From Thermoplasmatota archaeon (GTDB taxonomy: Archaea; Thermoplasmatota; E2; DHVEG-1), in assembly GCA_018824925.1 (NCBI GenBank), contig JAHJFH010000029.1, forward strand, positions 1 to 6,661: a DNA stretch of 6,661 nucleotides, read 5' to 3'. This document shows, piece after piece, positions 3,851 to 6,661 of the stretch (position 1 is its first letter; every line of letters starts with the position of its first letter). Under the pieces are notes generated by a model. That model was not told the origin of the DNA. It was given only the letters and a program-made list of their open reading frames with translations, and searched no databases. The translations under genes and the position numbers were made by a program.

Positions 3851-6661
3851 TTAGCGTTTTTTTTCAACGGCCTTTATCAGAACCTTATTTTTACCTTTTA
3901 CGGCGATCCAGGGTATTTTGATATCGGCATAGCCGTTGCTAGGAATGGTAAGGCGTACTTTATTTTTTTGTTTACCGTTTAGATAAAAAAGAATGGTGAT
4001 ATCAGGTGCGGACAGGGATCCTTTGTTATGGACTTTAAAAGAGGTGATGATACGGTCTCCTTTGATGAATTCTTTTGGCCAGGTGAAAGCATCAATGATT
4101 TGGATGATGGGTTTTCCTTCAAGGATTGAGACCATGGTGCTGAGTTTTATGATTTTTTTCCGTCGTGCATGTTTGATGGTGAGGGGCATCTCTACCCAGT
4201 CATTAGGTTGTACTGCTGTGGTGGGTGATACGGTAACTCGGATGAGTTTAGTGGTTTGACCGGGTATCGTGAGTTGTTCAGGGTCGATTTGGGTGTTCCA
4301 TTGAATGTGTGGGTTGGATGGTGGTGTAGAGATGGTAAAGGTTTGTGCTTTTTTTGAGCGGTTAGTCACGCTGAGTGTAAAGACGGCTTGATCAGTGGGG
4401 TCGATTTCTTGGATAGGATCATCGATAGTTACGCTGAATAGTTTTTGAGTGAGGAATAACGTTAAAATGATGATGATGAACATAATTATAACAAGGAGTA
4501 TTGCTGCTAGTCCTAATGGGGCGTTTTCCCCTAGCGCACCATCTAAACCAATGGATTTTGATGCTGATTCAAAGAATTCATAGATTGTTTCAAAAAGTGA
4601 GAGTTGGAGTACCTCAACGGTGACATTTACGGTTGCTTTGGTTTTTCCATTGCTGCCTTCTGAGGTGACAGTAAATGTGATGGTATCTGATTTAAAGGAG
4701 GTGTTTTTTGGTACATGAACAATAACGGGTATGTCATTTGGTTTGGTGCTGGTGTTTCGTTTTAGTCCTCGGAAGGTATCGATGTATTGTAGTTCCCAGT
4801 TGTTTTTTGAGGTAGCTGATATGGTATAGGTGTCGGTATCATCGATGGCGCCGGTGTTGCGGTTTTTGATGATGAAGTAAAAGGTGCCGTTGGTGCCTTT
4901 TTTGATGGTTTTTGATTCTGTATAACTTTCGATGGTTACAGCATATTTGATTGCGTTTTCGGAGACTTCTGCCAGGGCTGAGGTGGTGTCGATACCGGTT
5001 TTTCCTTTGGCGGTGATTTTGAATGCAAGAGTGTTTCCATAGGAGTTTTTAGTTGTGTTTGTGGATTTAGCGGTGACAGTGGCTTGTTTGGTTTCACCTG
5101 CTTCTATGGTGAGTGTTGTGGGGGTGGTCGTTAGTTCCCAGGAACCAATTTCCTCGGTTTTTGTGGTAGAGAGTGAGATGGTGTCGGCGTATTTGCTGGT
5201 TATGTTAAGGGAGTAGGTGATTTTGTCTCCGGGGACGATTTGTTCGCTTGCTGGGTTTGCTGTATGGGTGAGTTGTATATTGTCGGTTTCTTTGAAGGTG
5301 ATTTGTAAAGAACTTGGGTTTTTTAAAGTGTTATAAAAGAGTCGTGGGGGGAGTAGGTTGAGATTGTTGGTAATAGTTATTTTTAGTGTGAGTTGTTGAT
5401 TTGCAGTTATTTCTTTTTGAGTCCCGGTGAATGTAAGGGTGATGGGTGTTCGTGGTCCAGTAATATATTCAGATAAAGACATATGTTTGAGTTTTGTTTG
5501 TGCAGTTGCGATGGTAGTGTTATCTGCTAGGAGGGTGGCTTGTATTGTTTTTTTGAATAAGGAGAAATGTGATATGAAGAGGCTAAGGGTAGCATTTGTG
5601 GGTATGATGATTTTGTTTCTTTCAAGGGGATCTGATTGCCATTGTGCTGTGTTTTTGAGTTTTATAAATGTTTTTGCAGTGCCGGTTGGTTTGGTTTCCG
5701 TGAGCTGTGAGCCACTAAGATAGAAAGTATGAATGTCTTGATCATTTAGTTGACTAGGAATAGTGAAAGATGAGGGGTAATTGACTGAATCATAAAGAAA
5801 ATATACATGAATGGGGAGCGCTTCGTTGAAAAGTTGTGCAAGGTCTTCACGGCTAATGTTCAGTTCTGAGCTGAGGTTGCTAAATAATTGGAGTGCTTCA
5901 CCAACTGTTTGTAATTTTGGTCTAGTGCTATTTGCGAGCCAATTTACGAAACGAGTTTGTATTGGTTTAAGAAAGTCTCTAAATGGTCCGGAGGCTTGGG
6001 ATGCGTTAATTATATTATAAAGTATTTTTTTAGAGAAAACAAATTCTAATGAAACACCGATTGTATCACCGGGTTTAAGTGTGAATGATAGGTTAGTGAG
6101 GGGGACTATTTTTTTGAATTCTTTTTTTATGATACCATCAGTTAATTTTGAGTCAAGCGTGACGGTTTTATTGGCGATGGTTCGGCCTTCATGGAGGAGT
6201 TTTATCTCGATTTGATCTTTGTATTTGTCTATGCGGTTTTTCAAGGTGTCGAAGTAGAGGGTGAAGTAGGCGGTGCCATCGATGGAGATAGAGTCTTCTC
6301 CTTGGTAGGTGTAGGATTCTCGGATTCTGAGGGTGTTAAATAATTGTCCGAGGAGGTCGTCATAGTTATATGAGGAATCGTTTCTGTAGGATCCGAGGGT
6401 GAGGAGGGCAAGCCAGATGGTTCCCCAGTTGATGAAGTCTTCGCTGAGGATTTTTGGGGGAAGAGCTGATACGTTGGTTTTGGTGGGGAAGTTTTGGTCT
6501 ATTTCTCCATAAAAACCGAGGTAATCATATTGGTGGATGTAGAAGGTTGTTTCTCCGGTTGTTTGGGCAGATGCTGTTGGTTGGGTGATTAGAAGGGGAA
6601 ATGCTGAGGTTGACACTAGGAGGCATATAAGTAGGTGTGCTCGTAGTGTATGATGTGTAGT
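3851..6661 (-). CDS. Large exported membrane-anchored protein with NEW3-like and CARDB-like beta-sandwich domains, 5' end cut off
   Basis: At least 936 residues; the frame runs open to the window edge, so the true start is outside. Numbering here counts the in-frame GTG at 6616 as residue 1. A signal peptide precedes about residue 18 (ASAQ). Next come an N-terminal region I cannot assign (about 20-385, with beta segments at 108-197 and a helical insert at 198-265) and an Ig-like strand set (about 388-440). Two NEW3-like domains follow, around W493 and W607, then an amphipathic stretch (671-692) and one strong transmembrane helix (about 701-724). After it come a third NEW3-like domain around W773 and a C-terminal CARDB-like domain (about 835-921, with VHNKGSLSAPD). 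The protein is Thr/Asn/Ser-rich, with 16 N-glycosylation sequons before the membrane helix and one after. It is probably a cell-surface structural or binding protein; no catalytic motif is visible. The stop lies 46 nt before the coiled-coil gene. Confidence 0.85.
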   Translation of the reverse strand, partial: TTHHTLRAHLLICLLVSTSAFPLLITQPTASAQTTGETTFYIHQYDYLGFYGEIDQNFPTKTNVSALPPKILSEDFINWGTIWLALLTLGSYRNDSSYNYDDLLGQLFNTLRIRESYTYQGEDSISIDGTAYFTLYFDTLKNRIDKYKDQIEIKLLHEGRTIANKTVTLDSKLTDGIIKKEFKKIVPLTNLSFTLKPGDTIGVSLEFVFSKKILYNIINASQASGPFRDFLKPIQTRFVNWLANSTRPKLQTVGEALQLFSNLSSELNISREDLAQLFNEALPIHVYFLYDSVNYPSSFTIPSQLNDQDIHTFYLSGSQLTETKPTGTAKTFIKLKNTAQWQSDPLERNKIIIPTNATLSLFISHFSLFKKTIQATLLADNTTIATAQTKLKHMSLSEYITGPRTPITLTFTGTQKEITANQQLTLKITITNNLNLLPPRLFYNTLKNPSSLQITFKETDNIQLTHTANPASEQIVPGDKITYSLNITSKYADTISLSTTKTEEIGSWELTTTPTTLTIEAGETKQATVTAKSTNTTKNSYGNTLAFKITAKGKTGIDTTSALAEVSENAIKYAVTIESYTESKTIKKGTNGTFYFIIKNRNTGAIDDTDTYTISATSKNNWELQYIDTFRGLKRNTSTKPNDIPVIVHVPKNTSFKSDTITFTVTSEGSNGKTKATVNVTVEVLQLSLFETIYEFFESASKSIGLDGALGENAPLGLAAILLVIIMFIIIILTLFLTQKLFSVTIDDPIQEIDPTDQAVFTLSVTNRSKKAQTFTISTPPSNPHIQWNTQIDPEQLTIPGQTTKLIRVTVSPTTAVQPNDWVEMPLTIKHARRKKIIKLSTMVSILEGKPIIQIIDAFTWPKEFIKGDRIITSFKVHNKGSLSAPDITILFYLNGKQKNKVRLTIPSNGYADIKIPWIAVKGKNKVLIKAVEKKR
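4445..4516 (-). other. Transmembrane helix of the large surface protein
   Basis: Encodes about 24 uninterrupted hydrophobic residues (701-724, rich in Ile, Leu, Val and Phe), flanked by ENAP on the outer side and TQK on the inner side. With a cleaved signal peptide it would be a single stop-transfer anchor. It leaves about 197 C-terminal residues on the cytosolic side. Confidence 0.85.
6566..6661 (-). other. Sec-type signal peptide, incomplete at the window edge
   Basis: Reading the frame upstream of the GTG at 6616 gives HHTLRAHLLICLLV and then STSAFPLLITQPTASAQ. This is a hydrophobic core after an Arg/His-containing stretch, with a likely cleavage site at ASA|Q. The GTG codes for a valine inside the hydrophobic core, which shows that translation begins further upstream. 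Confidence 0.75.

Noticed and set aside
5427..5723. 98-codon plus-strand open frame opposite the surface-protein gene
   Set aside because: It lies wholly antisense to a long, domain-consistent frame. Its Val/Cys/Arg-rich composition reflects the complement of Thr/Asn-rich coding sequence.
4600..6600. Strong G+T bias of the plus strand across the surface-protein gene, considered as a sign of transfer
   Set aside because: The bias follows from the Thr/Asn/Lys/Ser/Ile-rich protein on the minus strand, whose codons are A- and C-rich. No other evidence of transfer is seen.

Overview
The window looks like a stretch of euryarchaeal chromosome, most likely from the Thermoplasmata or a related lineage. 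This rests on an archaeal-type HMG-CoA synthase / acetoacetyl-CoA thiolase / DUF35 mevalonate operon, a COG1340-type archaeal coiled-coil protein, a TATA-box promoter with a very short leader, oligo-T terminators and GTG starts. The lineage below archaeon level is inference. Base composition is moderately AT-rich, and almost every gene is on the minus strand.

Layout from the left edge. Positions 2-94 (+) read as the last 30 codons of a gene entering from outside, ending in a YGDPAL-type motif. Positions 95-204 are a convergent intergenic spacer with oligo-T tracts on both strands, which would terminate the plus-strand gene and the minus-strand operon. Positions 205-2828 (-) hold a tight three-gene operon, transcribed in the order HMG-CoA synthase, thiolase, DUF35 Zn-ribbon/OB-fold protein. 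Its intergenic gaps are 6 and 2 nt, and each downstream Shine-Dalgarno lies in the last codons of the gene before it. Positions 2829-2910 carry the operon's TATA box and, just upstream, a hairpin plus T-run that ends the preceding gene. Positions 2911-3804 (-) encode a 297-residue coiled-coil protein. Positions 3851-6661 (-) encode a large exported, membrane-anchored beta-sandwich protein whose 5' end is cut by the window edge.

The three-gene operon makes the first committed precursor of archaeal isoprenoid lipids: thiolase condenses two acetyl-CoA to acetoacetyl-CoA, the synthase adds a third acetyl-CoA to give HMG-CoA, and the DUF35 protein is the known bridge that holds the two enzymes in one substrate-channelling complex. 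HMG-CoA reductase is not in the window.

The less ordinary half is 2911-6661. The large protein carries NEW3-like beta-sandwich repeats and a CARDB-like domain, and its only clear transmembrane helix interrupts this array, so the last two domains are predicted to face the cytosol. A cytosolic coiled-coil protein is encoded 46 nt downstream. A membrane-spanning scaffold with a coiled-coil partner is a reasonable hypothesis, but nothing in the sequence proves it.
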